From positions 1-64,000 of the forward strand of contig JAGXTI010000025.1 of NCBI GenBank assembly GCA_018334015.1: a stretch of DNA of 64,000 nt. The letters run 5' to 3'. The translations under genes were made by a program, and so were the position numbers. This document shows positions 1 through 11,371 of the stretch, piece by piece. The notes under the pieces are model-generated. The model did no database searches. It was not told the DNA's origin and saw only the letters and a program-made list of their open reading frames with translations. Source of the stretch: Silanimonas sp. GTDB taxonomy: Bacteria; Pseudomonadota; Gammaproteobacteria; Xanthomonadales; Xanthomonadaceae. Position 1 is the stretch's first letter. Each line of letters starts with the position of its first letter.

Positions 1-536
1 AGGGGCTGCTCCGTGCGCGTTCCGGCCTGTCGCGGCGTGGCGCTGCTCCGGGTGCATCCCGGTCTGCTGGGGCGCGGAACAAGGCCATGCTTTCGGGCCT
101 ACCCTCGCGCCTGCCGATGCGCGACCTGCGGACGCGACGGCTCAGGCTCCGCGTCCCGCTCCGCATTCGCCGCCGCTCGCCCTCCATGGCTCGCTTCGCT
201 GTCCGTCAGGCCGCGCTGGCGCGGCGCGCCTCAAAGCACCCCGCAAGGCAGGCCGGGGGCTTGCGGCGGAATTCGAGGGCCAGCCCGGTGATCAGACGCC
301 AGGCCCGCAGGGTGCGCCCCGGACGGGCGCACCGACCGCGGGCACAGGATGTGCCCATCGGTCGGCCCGTCGGCTTGCTTGCCGCACCTCTACCGGCCCG
401 AGTCCGCCGCAGGCCCCCGGCCTGTCGCGGCGGGGGTGTTGCTCCGGATGCGTCCTAGCCTGTCGCGGCGGGGGTGTTGCTCCGGATGCGTCCTAGCCTG
501 TCGCGGCGGGGGTGTTGCTCCGTGCGCGTTCCGCCA
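1..536. repeat. Dispersed repeat family, copy A, gene-free
   Basis: This stretch holds no credible gene. Positions about 64-420 match, in inverted orientation, two segments at 6080-6570 and 6585-6965 with long near-identical runs. Shared landmarks on the plus strand here are the block around the EcoRI-like site at 269-274, the block 330-365 containing an ACAGGATGTGCCCAT core, and the block 120-200 ending at a CCATGGCTCGC core. Both ends carry 38-bp tandem units. The strong codon-like GC bias opens spurious frames on both strands, but they resemble no family and differ between copies. The left end is cut by the window edge, so the full length of this copy is unknown. Confidence 0.85.
421..522. 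repeat. 38-bp tandem repeat array within copy A
   Basis: Two identical 38-bp units lie at 421-458 and 459-496, followed by 26 bp of a third at 497-522. Each starts with CCTGTCGCGGCG and ends with GCGTCCTAG. A diverged unit also lies at 26-63, with a partial one before it. The units abut with no spacer, so this is not a CRISPR array. The reverse complement of the same unit recurs at 5957-6107. Confidence 0.9.
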
Positions 537-1559
537 TCAACAGCGCAACCCCGAAGCCCCCCGCAAGCCCGGCCTGAAGCCGCGGATACCGGCCACGCCC
601 TGGGCGCCGTACTGGCGGGCTTCGGCCAGATCCTCCGGGTCCAGCCCGCCCAAGGCATAGACCGGCAGGGCCGGCACGCGGGCCCGCAGGGCCTCGAAAC
701 CGGCCCAGCCCAGACCGGCCTGACCGGGGTGGGTCGGGGTGGCGCGCACCGGGCCGAGCAGCACGCTGCCGAGACCCAGATCGGCGGCCCGCTGCAATTC
801 ACCAGCGTTGTGAACGGCGGCGCTGCAAGGCCGGCCCGCCGCCAGCAGCCGCGCCAAGGCGGCCGGGGGCTCGGCCAGCTGGGCGGCGCGCAGGTGCAGA
901 CCGAGGCCCAGAGCCTCGGCCAGTGCGGCATCGCCATGCACCAGCAGCTCGGCACCGACCGCGGCGCAACGCGGGGCCAGGGCTTGGGCGAGGCGCTGGC
1001 GCTGGCCGGGGTGTTCCGGCCCCACCCGCAGTTGCAGGCGGCGCAGGCCCTCGGCCAGCAGGGCCTCGGCCCGGGCCAGCAGTTCGGCCTCGGCGGCTGC
1101 GTTGGAGGCCACCGGCGGGGTGATCCAGACCCGCGCCGGGTCCTCCAGCGCGGCCCGGACCGGGCGATCGGCGGGCGGCATCGGCCAACGGCTGGCCTCG
1201 GCCAGTGCCGCCGGCTCGACCCAGGCCAGCGCGCTGTGCTCGCGTGGCCGCAGCTCGCCCTGCCAGTGGGTGGCGCGCCAGACCTCGAGCCGCAGCACGA
1301 TGCCCGGCGACACGGCGTGGTCGGTTTCGGCGGCCACCGGCACGCGGATCAGCGGCTCGGCCGCGATCAGCTGGATGCCCAGTTCTTCGTGCAGTTCGCG
1401 GCGCAGCGCGGCGAGCGCGGTTTCGCCCGGATCGACCTTGCCGCCGGGAAACTCCCAGAGCCCGGCGTGCGCCTTGCCCTCGGGCCGACGGGCCAACAGC
1501 AGGCGGCCGGCCGGGTCGGCAAGCACCGCGGCCACCACCGCCAGCGCTGCCTTGGCCAT
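537..1559 (-). CDS. mutT: Nudix hydrolase (MutT type) fused to a thiamin-phosphate-synthase-like domain
   Basis: A 340-residue protein. Residues 1-130 form a Nudix domain with the box at about residues 38-60 (GGKVDPGE followed by RELHEELGI), which matches GX5EX7REUXEEXGU with all key acidic residues. Such domains cleave 8-oxo-dGTP and related nucleotides, keeping oxidised guanine out of DNA. Residues about 170-330 resemble ThiE/TenI barrels, with GLHL and a SVLLGPV/PTHPG stretch; this fused form is common in Lysobacteraceae and the role of the second half is uncertain. The gene lies 26 bp after secA on the same strand, the classic secA-mutT arrangement. The last nine codons and the stop lie inside sequence shared with the flanking dispersed repeat. 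Confidence 0.9.
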   Translation of the reverse strand: MAKAALAVVAAVLADPAGRLLLARRPEGKAHAGLWEFPGGKVDPGETALAALRRELHEELGIQLIAAEPLIRVPVAAETDHAVSPGIVLRLEVWRATHWQGELRPREHSALAWVEPAALAEASRWPMPPADRPVRAALEDPARVWITPPVASNAAAEAELLARAEALLAEGLRRLQLRVGPEHPGQRQRLAQALAPRCAAVGAELLVHGDAALAEALGLGLHLRAAQLAEPPAALARLLAAGRPCSAAVHNAGELQRAADLGLGSVLLGPVRATPTHPGQAGLGWAGFEALRARVPALPVYALGGLDPEDLAEARQYGAQGVAGIRGFRPGLRGASGLRC

Positions 1560-1585
1560 GCCGCCCTGCTCGCCCGGGCTGGCCT

Positions 1586-4333
<2,748 letters not shown>

Positions 4334-4448
4334 GGAGGGCAGTCGGAAGGTTCTGAGGAAGGAGGCCAACAAGGCAGCGGCCGCCCGAAGGCAGCCGCGT
4401 ATTGTAGCTGGGGGCGATGACCGGGGTGATCAAGCCCCCGAGCGGTGT

Positions 4449-5348
4449 TCAGCGGCGCAGGCGTTCGAGGTAGGCCATCGGATTGACCGGGCGGCCGTTG
4501 CGGTGGACTTCGAAATGCAGGTGTGAGCCGGTCGAGCGCCCGCTCGAACCGACCTGGGCCAGTTGCTGGCCGGCCCGCACCAGATCGCCTTCGCTGACCA
4601 GGTTTTTCTGGTTGTGGGCATAGAGGGTCTGGTAGCCCTCGCCGTGGTCGACGATCACGGTGTAGCCGAAGCCGCTCCTCCAGCCGGCGAAGCTGACGAT
4701 ACCGGCGGCGGCGGCACGGACCGGATCGCCGATGTTGGCATCGAAATCGACACCGTAATGGTGGCTGCGGGCACCGGTGAAGGGGTCGGCGCGAAAACCG
4801 AAGCCCGAGGAAATGTAGCCGGGCGCCGGGGCATGGCTGGGGCGGGCGGCGGCGACGAGCTGCTCGCCCTCCAGCAGGGCGCCCAGCACGTCGAGCTGGT
4901 GCTCGGTGCGGGCGAACACCGACTCGACTTCGCCCAGGGTGTAGGCGAGGTCGGGGCGCGCCGCCGTTTCGGGGCCGCCGATGCTGGGGCGCTCGCTGAA
5001 ATCGAACTCGCCGGTGCCGACCCGGCCCAGTTCGGTGAGCCGTTGCCCAAGGGCGTTCAGCCGGTTGGCCTGGGCCTGCAACTCACCGACACGGGCGGCC
5101 AGGGCGTTGACCTCACGCTGCGCCTCGGCGCGCGCGGTGGCGACAGCGTCCGCACTGGCCTGCACCTCGGCACGCAGCGGGGCCAGACCATCGCCGGCAC
5201 TCCAACGGCCCAAACCCCAGCCGATGGCAAGCAACAGCAGCAGGGCGGCGGCGAGCACGGCCAAAGCGAGGGCACGGGGGCGCGGCTCTTCCAGACGCAG
5301 GGTCCAGGGCGAGCGAAGGTGTCGCGAAACGACGATGATGTTGGGCAT
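4449..5348 (-). CDS. Membrane-anchored M23 (LytM-type) peptidoglycan endopeptidase
   Basis: The 299-residue product begins MPNIIVVSRH, has one membrane helix at about 29-48 (LALAVLAAALLLLLAIGW), then a periplasmic coiled-coil stretch at about 60-105 and a C-terminal LytM domain at about 170-295. The zinc-ligand motifs HYGVDF (HxGxD) and HLHFEV (HxH) are both intact, so it is probably an active endopeptidase cutting peptide crosslinks. The ATG overlaps the start codon of the divergent dciA gene. It sits where secM lies in enterobacteria, between secA and lpxC, as is typical for this family. The in-frame extension upstream is antisense to dciA and was rejected. Confidence 0.88.
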   Translation of the reverse strand: MPNIIVVSRHLRSPWTLRLEEPRPRALALAVLAAALLLLLAIGWGLGRWSAGDGLAPLRAEVQASADAVATARAEAQREVNALAARVGELQAQANRLNALGQRLTELGRVGTGEFDFSERPSIGGPETAARPDLAYTLGEVESVFARTEHQLDVLGALLEGEQLVAAARPSHAPAPGYISSGFGFRADPFTGARSHHYGVDFDANIGDPVRAAAAGIVSFAGWRSGFGYTVIVDHGEGYQTLYAHNQKNLVSEGDLVRAGQQLAQVGSSGRSTGSHLHFEVHRNGRPVNPMAYLERLRR

Positions 5349-5871
5349 GGTGCGTTCCAGAAAATCCTCGACGACTTCGGCGCCCGACGGCACCCCGAAC
5401 CCGCCCCGACCGGCCACGCGGGCGGTGGCCGAGGGTGCGCTCGGGGCCGTGGTCGACCGCGCCCGCTGGTTGGACGCCGCCGACCAGCGCCTCCGCCGCC
5501 ATCTGCCAGCGGCCTTGGCCGCCGCGCTGCGGCTGGCCAATGTCGATGGCGACACGGTGGTGCTGCTGGTCCCGACACCGGCCTGGAAGGCCCGGCTTCG
5601 CCTGGAAACCACCACCCTGCTGGTGGCGGCCCACGCGGCCGGGATCGAGGCCCGTGCGGTGACCCTGAAAGTGCTGCCCCCGGTCGCGCCGTCGCCGGCA
5701 CGTCCCGGAGCCCCGCTGTCGGCGGTGGCCCGAGCCACGCTCGAAGCCGCCGCCCGTTCCGTGGCGGACCCGGAACTCCGGGCCCAGCTCCTGCGCCTGG
5801 CCGCAAGCGGCCGGCGTCCCGTTTCCGACGGGAAGGGCGAGTCTACGGACGCCTCGTTAGAAAAACGCTAA
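5347..5871 (+). CDS. dciA: DciA-like protein (DUF721), replicative helicase loader
   Basis: A 174-residue protein with a DUF721 core at about residues 25-110 (RWLDAADQRLRRHLP, then DGDTVVLLVPTPAWKARLR and a long helix LETTTLLVAAHAAGIEA). DciA is the ancestral partner that loads DnaB in bacteria lacking phage-derived DnaC, which fits this lineage. A low-complexity Pro/Ala-rich tail follows, as in other DciA proteins. Starts at 5335 and 5338 are in frame and possible; 5347 gives MVRSRKSS. Any of them overlaps the divergent M23 peptidase start, so there is no space for a conventional promoter between the two genes. The assignment rests on fold pattern and gene position, not an alignment. Confidence 0.78.
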   Translation: MVRSRKSSTTSAPDGTPNPPRPATRAVAEGALGAVVDRARWLDAADQRLRRHLPAALAAALRLANVDGDTVVLLVPTPAWKARLRLETTTLLVAAHAAGIEARAVTLKVLPPVAPSPARPGAPLSAVARATLEAAARSVADPELRAQLLRLAASGRRPVSDGKGESTDASLEKR

Positions 5872-5956
5872 CAGCCCTCTGGGAGCGGGCACCCTTGCCG
5901 GGGCCATCATCGAGCGCCGCGCCAACAGGGCGCGAGACGCGGAGCCTGAGCCGTCG

Positions 5957-6107
5957 CGTCCGGAGCCGCACCCCCGCCGCGACAGGCCGGGGCGCGCCCT
6001 GAGCAGCTCCCCCGCCGCGGCAGGCCGGGGCGCGTCCGCAGCAGCAACCCTCGCCGCGGCAGGCCAGGGCGCCTCCGCAGCAGCACCCCCCGCCGCGACA
6101 GGCCGGG
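5957..6107. repeat. 38-bp tandem repeat array (inverse orientation)
   Basis: Roughly four adjacent units of 38-39 bp, for example 5992-6029, 6030-6067 and 6068-6107, each containing a CCGCCGCGRCAGGCC core. They are the reverse complement of the units at 421-522 but more diverged from one another. A single further unit lies in copy C near 6589-6622. Confidence 0.85.
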
Positions 6108-6309
6108 GGCCGGCGGCGGACTCGGGCCGGTAGTTTTACGGCAAGAAACCCGAAGGGCCGACCGATGGGCACATCCTGTGCCCGCGGTCGGTGCGCCCGT
6201 CCGGGGCGCACCCTGCGGGCCTTACGTCTGATCGCCGGGCCGGCCCTCGAATTCCGCCGCAGACCCCCAGCCTGCCTTGCGGGGTTTGCCTTGCGGGGTG
6301 CTTCGAGGC

Positions 6310-6398
6310 TGCGCAGTTGATGGCGGATCGCGCACGAAGCCCTGCTTCGCTTCGCATCCTTCGGTGGATCCCATCCTGCGGCCAATGCCCATCAACGA
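6310..6398. repeat. 89-bp insertion in repeat copy B with inverted-repeat ends
   Basis: Copies A and C run straight from the GTGCTTCGAGGC core to the GCGCCGCGCC core, whereas copy B carries 89 extra bases at this point. The insert has GTTGATGG near its left end (6317-6324) and CCATCAAC near its right end (6389-6396), an 8-bp inverted pair. Its left part, with the repeat flank, resembles 521-568 at the end of the Nudix gene, and its right end resembles 5907-5930. It looks like a small mobile or recombining module rather than a gene. Confidence 0.6.
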
Positions 6399-6980
6399 GC
6401 GCCGCGCCAGCGCGGCCTGATGGACAGCGAAGCGAGCCATGGAGGGCGAGCGTCGGCGAATGCGGAGCGGGACGCGGAGCCTGAGCCGTCGCGTCCGCAG
6501 GTCGCGCATCGGCAGGCGCGTCAGCAAGTGCGAGAGCAGGCGCGAGGGCATGGCCCTGTTCCGTGCTCCAGCAGGCCGGGAAGCACACGGAGCCGCACCC
6601 CCGCCACGACAGGCCGGAGGCCGGCGGCGGACTCGGGCCGGTAGCTGTGTGGCAAGCAAGCCGACGGGCCGACCGATGGGCACATCCTGTGCCCGCGGTC
6701 GGTGCGCCCATCCCGGGCGCACCCTGCGGGCCTGACGTCTGATCATTGGGCTGGCCCTCGAAATCCGCCGCCGGCCCCCAACCTGCCTTGCGGGGTGCTT
6801 CGAGGCGCGCCGCGCCCGCGCGGCCTGATGGACAGCGAAGCGAGCCATGGAGGGCGAGCGGCGGCGAATGCGGAGCGGGACGCGGAGCCTGAGCCGTCGC
6901 GTTCACAGGTCGCGCGTCGGCAGGCACGCTCAGGCAGGCGCGCAGGCAGGCGCGAGGGGCTTGCGAGCGAAACCCTCCGC

Positions 6981-7892
6981 TCAGACCGCGGCGGCTGGGC
7001 TCGCGTAGGAGATCGGCGCGACCGCCGGGTCGCTGAAGGTCACCTCTTCCCAGGCCGTCCGGTCGGCGAGCAGGGTGCGCAGCAGGCGGTTGTTGAGCGC
7101 ATGGCCCGACTTGTGGCCGTAGAAGGCACCGATCAGGCTGTGGCCGAGCAGGTAGAGGTCGCCGATGGCGTCGAGGATCTTGTGCTTGACGAACTCGTCC
7201 TCGTAACGCAAGCCGTCGTCGTTGAGCACGCGGTAGTCGTCGAGCACGATGGCGTTGTCCATCGAGCCGCCCAGCGCCAGATTGCGCTCGCGCAGGTACT
7301 CGATGTCGCGCATGAAACCGAAGGTGCGGGCCCGGCTCACTTCTTTGACGAAGGAGGTGGTCGAGAAGTCGATCTCGGCGCTCGAGGTCGAGCGGCGGAA
7401 GGCCGGATGCTGGAAATCGATGGTGAAACCGACCTTGAAGCCCTCGAAGGGCTCGAAACGGGCCCACTTGTCGCCGTCCTCGACCAGCACCGGCTTCTTG
7501 ATACGGATGAAGCGCTTGGGTGCGTTCTGCTCTTCGATGCCGGCCGACTGCAGCAGGAACACGAAGGGACCGGCCGAACCGTCCATGATCGGCACCTCGG
7601 CCGTGGAGAGATCGACGTAGGCGTTGTCGATGCCGAGGCCGGCCATGGCCGAGAGCAGGTGCTCAACCGTCATGACGCGGACCTGGTCCTTGACCAGCGC
7701 GGTGCAGAGCGAGGTGTCACCCACCGCCAGTGCGGTGGCCTTGATCTCGACCGGCTGGTCGAGATCGACCCGGCGGAAGACGATGCCGCTGTCGACGGCG
7801 GCCGGGCGCAGGGTCATGTAGACCTTTTCGCCGCTGTGCAGGCCGACGCCGGTGGCGCGGATAACGTTTTTGAGGGTGCGCTGCTTGAGCAT
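6981..7892 (-). CDS. lpxC: UDP-3-O-acyl-N-acetylglucosamine deacetylase LpxC
   Basis: LpxC catalyses the committed step of lipid A synthesis, removing acetate from UDP-3-O-acyl-GlcNAc in the cytoplasm. The 303-residue length is typical. The zinc ligand His78 lies in [10 protein letters not shown], and the [10 protein letters not shown] stretch near residue 237 supplies the second His and Asp ligands. The N-terminal [17 protein letters not shown] signature is intact. It is the last gene of the dcw cluster, 192 bp after ftsZ, with its own A+T-rich upstream region and a plausible AAAGGGG ribosome site. The stop codon directly abuts the repeat block downstream. Confidence 0.98.
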   Translation of the reverse strand: MLKQRTLKNVIRATGVGLHSGEKVYMTLRPAAVDSGIVFRRVDLDQPVEIKATALAVGDTSLCTALVKDQVRVMTVEHLLSAMAGLGIDNAYVDLSTAEVPIMDGSAGPFVFLLQSAGIEEQNAPKRFIRIKKPVLVEDGDKWARFEPFEGFKVGFTIDFQHPAFRRSTSSAEIDFSTTSFVKEVSRARTFGFMRDIEYLRERNLALGGSMDNAIVLDDYRVLNDDGLRYEDEFVKHKILDAIGDLYLLGHSLIGAFYGHKSGHALNNRLLRTLLADRTAWEEVTFSDPAVAPISYASPAAAV

Positions 7893-7902
7893 GGGGTCCC
7901 AG

Positions 7903-7916
7903 CCCCTTTCGGGGGG
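7903..7916 (-). promoter_or_regulatory. Leader hairpin over the lpxC ribosome-binding site
   Basis: Read on the minus strand, the lpxC leader contains CCCC-GAAA-GGGG about 10 nt before the ATG. This is a GNRA-tetraloop hairpin whose 3' arm contains the putative Shine-Dalgarno AAAGGGG. It could limit ribosome access. The structure is short and its effect is inferred only. Confidence 0.4.
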
Positions 7917-7999
7917 TTGACACGAAGGCTTGGCACCTTACCACAACGAAGCTTTAACGAAACCTTAAAACAGGAATGCGCCGTGCCGGAACCGCAACA

Positions 8000-8024
8000 C
8001 TGCGGGCAGCCCCCCTGCCCGCAG
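8000..8024 (-). terminator. 10-bp stem-loop between ftsZ and lpxC
   Basis: The arms CTGCGGGCAG (8000-8009) and CTGCCCGCAG (8015-8024) pair perfectly around a five-base loop, 60 nt after the ftsZ stop. No T-run follows on either strand, so it may be a pause or RNA-stability element, or a weak or factor-assisted terminator separating ftsZ from lpxC expression. Confidence 0.5.
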
Positions 8025-8084
8025 CGCGGTTCTCCAGCCCGGCGGGACGGACGGCCCGCCGGATCGGCCGGTTCAACAGCCGGT

Positions 8085-9329
8085 TCAGTCGGCCTGGCGG
8101 CGCAGGAAGGCCGGGATGTCGAGGTAGCTCTGGTCGAGCGGCAGGTCGGCAAGCGCGGTGGCCGGCGCGACATCGGCCGAACGACTGCGCAGGCCGAGGA
8201 AGCCGCCCTCGCGGCCGATCGGTGCAGCAGCCACTGGCTCGGCGTAGTCGGCCAGGCCGGTGGTGGCGTTGCGGATCAGCTGCACCTTCGGCCGGGCCGC
8301 CTCGCGCTCGGCGTTGCGGAGCGACTCCCGACCCGCCTCGCGGTTGGGCAGGCGCTGGGCCTGAACGCCGCGGTTGAGGCCGGTGGCGACCACGGTGACG
8401 CGCACCTCGTCCTGCATCTCCGGGTCGAGCACGGTGCCGATGACCACGGTCGCGTCCTCCGAGGCGAAACCCTCGACGGTGCGACCGACCTCGTCGAACT
8501 CGCGCATGGTGAAGTTCGGGCCGGCGGTGATGTTGACCAGCACGCCGCAGGCTCCGGCCAGGTTGACCTCGTCGAGCAGCGGGTTGCTGATGGCGGCCTC
8601 GGCGGCGGCCTGGGCGCGGTCGTCGCCGCGGGCGGTGCCGCTGCCCATCATGGCGAGGCCCATCTCGGCCATCACGGTGCGGACGTCGGCGAAGTCGACG
8701 TTGATCAGGCCGGGCCGGACGATCAGGTCGGCGATGCCCTGCACGGCGCCCAGCAGCACATCGTTCGCCGCCCGGAAGGCCTGCACCATGGTGGCGTCGC
8801 GGCCGAGTACGGTGATCAGCTTCTCGTTCGGGATGGTGATCAGCGAGTCGCAGTGGTTGGCCAGCTCCTCGATGCCCTTCAGGGCGACTTGGCTGCGCCG
8901 GCGACCCTCGAAGGGGAAGGGCTTGGTGACCACGGCGACGGTCAGAATGCCCATCTCCTTGGCAAGCTGCGCGACGACGGGTGCGGCGCCGGTGCCGGTG
9001 CCGCCGCCCATGCCGGCGGTGATGAACACCATGTCGGTGCCGGCCAGCGCGTTCATGATGCGCTCGCGGTCCTCCAGGGCGGCCTGGCGGCCGACCTCTG
9101 GGTTGGCACCGGCACCCAGGCCCTTGGTGACGTTGGCCCCGAGTTGCAGGTGCAGTTTGGCACCGACGTTCTTGATCGCCTGGGCGTCGGTGTTGGCGAC
9201 GATGAATTCCACACCGTCGACGTTGGCATTGACCATGTGGGCCACGGCGTTGCCGCCGCCGCCGCCGACGCCGATGACCTTGATCACTGCGTTGGGGGCC
9301 AATTTCTCGATGAGTTCAAACTGCGCCAT
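8085..9329 (-). CDS. ftsZ: Cell division GTPase FtsZ
   Basis: FtsZ polymerises into the Z-ring at midcell. The 414-residue protein has the tubulin signature [11 protein letters not shown] at about 109-118, the N-terminal glycine loop GVGGGGGNA at 20-28, and the T7-loop region [13 protein letters not shown] variable linker leads to the conserved C-terminal tail [10 protein letters not shown], which binds FtsA and ZipA. It lies 75 bp after ftsA on the same strand. Confidence 0.99.
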   Translation of the reverse strand: MAQFELIEKLAPNAVIKVIGVGGGGGNAVAHMVNANVDGVEFIVANTDAQAIKNVGAKLHLQLGANVTKGLGAGANPEVGRQAALEDRERIMNALAGTDMVFITAGMGGGTGTGAAPVVAQLAKEMGILTVAVVTKPFPFEGRRRSQVALKGIEELANHCDSLITIPNEKLITVLGRDATMVQAFRAANDVLLGAVQGIADLIVRPGLINVDFADVRTVMAEMGLAMMGSGTARGDDRAQAAAEAAISNPLLDEVNLAGACGVLVNITAGPNFTMREFDEVGRTVEGFASEDATVVIGTVLDPEMQDEVRVTVVATGLNRGVQAQRLPNREAGRESLRNAEREAARPKVQLIRNATTGLADYAEPVAAAPIGREGGFLGLRSRSADVAPATALADLPLDQSYLDIPAFLRRQAD

Positions 9330-9404
9330 GTCCGTATCCTCTGGGTGTTTTCGGGGTGTTCGCGGGGGCTTGCGGGGGTGAAGGTCGGGGGGCCGACGGT
9401 TTTT

Positions 9405-10640
9405 TTAGAAAGCGCTGCGGAACCAGCTCCGCAGGCGGTCGAAGGCGAGGCCGGCCTTGTTGGCGGCCGCACCGGAACGGGAGCCGGCTTCCATCTGCCG
9501 GCCCCACAGCAGCAGGCCCACGCCGGTGGCGTGGACCGGATTGCCAATGACTTCGCCGAGGCCGGTGACGCCCTGCGGCACGCCGACGCGAACCGGCATG
9601 TGCAGCATCTCTTCGGCCAGTTCGACGACGCCCTCCATGCGGGCGCTGCCGCCGGTGAGCACCATGCCGGCGCGCACCAGCTCCTCGTAGCCGGCGCGGC
9701 GGAGTTCGGCCTGCACCATCTCGAAGATCTCCTCGTAGCGGTTCTGCACGGCTTCGGCCAAGGCCTGCCGGGCCAAGCGGCGTGGCGGGCGGTCGCCGAC
9801 CCCGGCCACCTGGATGGTCTCCTCGCGGCCGGCCAGCTGGGCCAGGGCGCAGGCGTAACGGACCTTGATCTGCTCGGCCTCGGGCGTGGGCGTGCGCAGC
9901 AGGTGGGCGATGTCGTTGGTGATCTGGTCGCCGGCGATCGGCAGGCAGGCCGTATGGCGGATGGCGCCCTGCACGAACACCGCGATGTCGGTGGTGCCGG
10001 CACCGATGTCGACCAGCACCACGCCCAGTTCCTTCTCGTCGTCGGTGAGCACGGCGGTGCTGGAGGCCAGCGAAGACAGGATCAGGTCATCGACCGACAA
10101 GCCGCAGCGCTGGATGCATTTGCTGATGTTGGCGGCCGCCGCGGTGGCGCCGGTGATGAGGTGCGCCCGCACCTCGAGGCGCACGCCGGACATGCCGACC
10201 GGGTTGCGGATGCCCTCCTGCGAGCCGTCGACGATGTACTCCTGCGGGATGGCGTGCAGGATGCGCTGGTCGGCCGGCACCGCGACGGCACGCGCGGCCT
10301 CCAGCACGCGCTCGAGATCGGCCTGGCTCACCTCGCCCGAGGCGATCGGCACCACGCCGTTGGAGTTGCGGCACTGGATGTGGCTGCCGGCGATCGAGGC
10401 GTAGACCGAGCGGATCTCGCAGCCGGCCATGACGTCGGCTTCCTCGATGGCGCGCTGGATCGACTGCACGGTGCTTTCGATGTCGACCACCACACCGCGG
10501 CGCATGCCGCGTGATTCGTGCGAGCCGATGCCGATCACCTCGATCGGCTGGTCGGGGGCGTATTCGCCGACCAGGGCGGTCACCTTGGAGGTGCCGATGT
10601 CGAGGCCGACGATCAGGGATTTGTCGCTCTTGCGGTTCAT
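9405..10640 (-). CDS. ftsA: Cell division protein FtsA
   Basis: FtsA is the actin-like membrane tether of the Z-ring. The 411-residue protein starts with KSLIVGLDIGTSKVTALVGE, the phosphate-1 motif, and carries the phosphate-2 motif VVLVDIGAGTTDIAVF and the adenosine motif VLTGGSARMEGV. The C-terminal helix LRSWFRSAF is amphipathic and fits membrane binding. The ATG overlaps the ftsQ stop by four bases, implying translational coupling. Confidence 0.98.
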   Translation of the reverse strand: MNRKSDKSLIVGLDIGTSKVTALVGEYAPDQPIEVIGIGSHESRGMRRGVVVDIESTVQSIQRAIEEADVMAGCEIRSVYASIAGSHIQCRNSNGVVPIASGEVSQADLERVLEAARAVAVPADQRILHAIPQEYIVDGSQEGIRNPVGMSGVRLEVRAHLITGATAAAANISKCIQRCGLSVDDLILSSLASSTAVLTDDEKELGVVLVDIGAGTTDIAVFVQGAIRHTACLPIAGDQITNDIAHLLRTPTPEAEQIKVRYACALAQLAGREETIQVAGVGDRPPRRLARQALAEAVQNRYEEIFEMVQAELRRAGYEELVRAGMVLTGGSARMEGVVELAEEMLHMPVRVGVPQGVTGLGEVIGNPVHATGVGLLLWGRQMEAGSRSGAAANKAGLAFDRLRSWFRSAF

Positions 10641-11371
10641 GCGGGGCTCGATGCGGAAGGTGGGGCGGGTGCCGGCGCTGCGTCCCAGCTCAGGGCGAAA
10701 CCGTTGGTGTAGCGGAGGTCGGCGGTCTGCAGGACTCGGTCCCCGGTCTGGCTGCGCAACATCGGCAGCAGGCGGGCGAAACGGGCGAGCCGCGGCAGCG
10801 CCTCCTGCCGGCCCAGTTCGATGACCAGACCCTCGCGGGTGCGGATGCGCCAGCCGCCACGGGCCGTGAGCTGCAATTCGGCGAGCTCGTCGCCGGCCAG
10901 CACCAGCAAGGGCCTTGCCTCGCGGTGGAAGGCCAGCATCTCGGCGACACGGTCGTCGCTGCCCATGAAACGGGGCAGCGTGTGGTCGGCATCGGCCGGG
11001 GCGCGGAACAGCCGGCCGTCCTCGGCGACCATGCGACCCTCGCTCCAGTGCGCGTAGGGGCGGTGTTCGTCAAGACGGACGATGACGCGATCCGGCCATT
11101 GCTTGCGGACCTCGACCGCCGCCACCCAGGGCAGAGCGGCCAGGGCCTGGCGGATCGCCGCCGGGTCGGTGGCGAAGAAACCCCGGGCGCTGCGCGGCGC
11201 CACCTCGGCCCGGATGCTGGCCTCATCCACCAGTTCGAGCGGCGCTTTCACGACCAGAGTGCGGATCGGCCAGCGCTCGCCGCCGATCCAGCCCTGCACG
11301 ACAGCGACCACCGGCAGCGCCAGCAGCAGCAGGGCGAAGCTCCAGGCCAGCAGGCGCAGCAGCGGGTTCAT
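10637..11371 (-). CDS. ftsQ: Cell division protein FtsQ
   Basis: A bitopic divisome protein that links FtsB/FtsL with early division proteins. The 244-residue product has one membrane helix at about 6-27, a POTRA domain at about 36-105 ([21 protein letters not shown] to [17 protein letters not shown]), and a beta-rich FtsQ domain after it. The order ddl-ftsQ-ftsA, with four-base overlaps at both ends, supports the call. Confidence 0.95.
   Translation of the reverse strand: MNPLLRLLAWSFALLLLALPVVAVVQGWIGGERWPIRTLVVKAPLELVDEASIRAEVAPRSARGFFATDPAAIRQALAALPWVAAVEVRKQWPDRVIVRLDEHRPYAHWSEGRMVAEDGRLFRAPADADHTLPRFMGSDDRVAEMLAFHREARPLLVLAGDELAELQLTARGGWRIRTREGLVIELGRQEALPRLARFARLLPMLRSQTGDRVLQTADLRYTNGFALSWDAAPAPAPPSASSPA

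Larger units (their letters stand above)
5905..6980. repeat. Dispersed repeat family, truncated copy plus copies B and C, gene-free
   Basis: The 1.1 kb between dciA and lpxC is made of repeat sequence. A truncated piece lies at about 5907-5990, copy B at about 5990-6570 and copy C at about 6585-6965. B and C are direct repeats of each other and inverted relative to copy A at 1-536. Shared cores include a CGGACTCGGGCCGGTAG stretch (6118-6134 and 6627-6643), the GATGGGCACATCCTGTGCCC stretch, and a GACAGCGAAGCGAGCCATGG stretch (6422-6441 and 6831-6850). The right end degenerates into GCAGGC-type short repeats that abut the lpxC stop codon. No gene or obvious terminator hairpin was found here. 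Confidence 0.88.

Noticed and set aside
421..522. Possible CRISPR array because of regular 38-bp repeats
   Set aside because: Units are directly adjacent with no spacers, few in number, and no cas gene is present in the window.
6136..6850. Small protein genes within the repeat block before lpxC
   Set aside because: The frames are not preserved between copies, have no ribosome sites and no domains; they follow from repeat composition.
6702..10514. Very long open frame on the plus strand opposite lpxC, ftsZ and ftsA
   Set aside because: It is antisense to three clearly functional genes, begins in repeat DNA, and has the composition expected from the mirror frame of high-GC genes.
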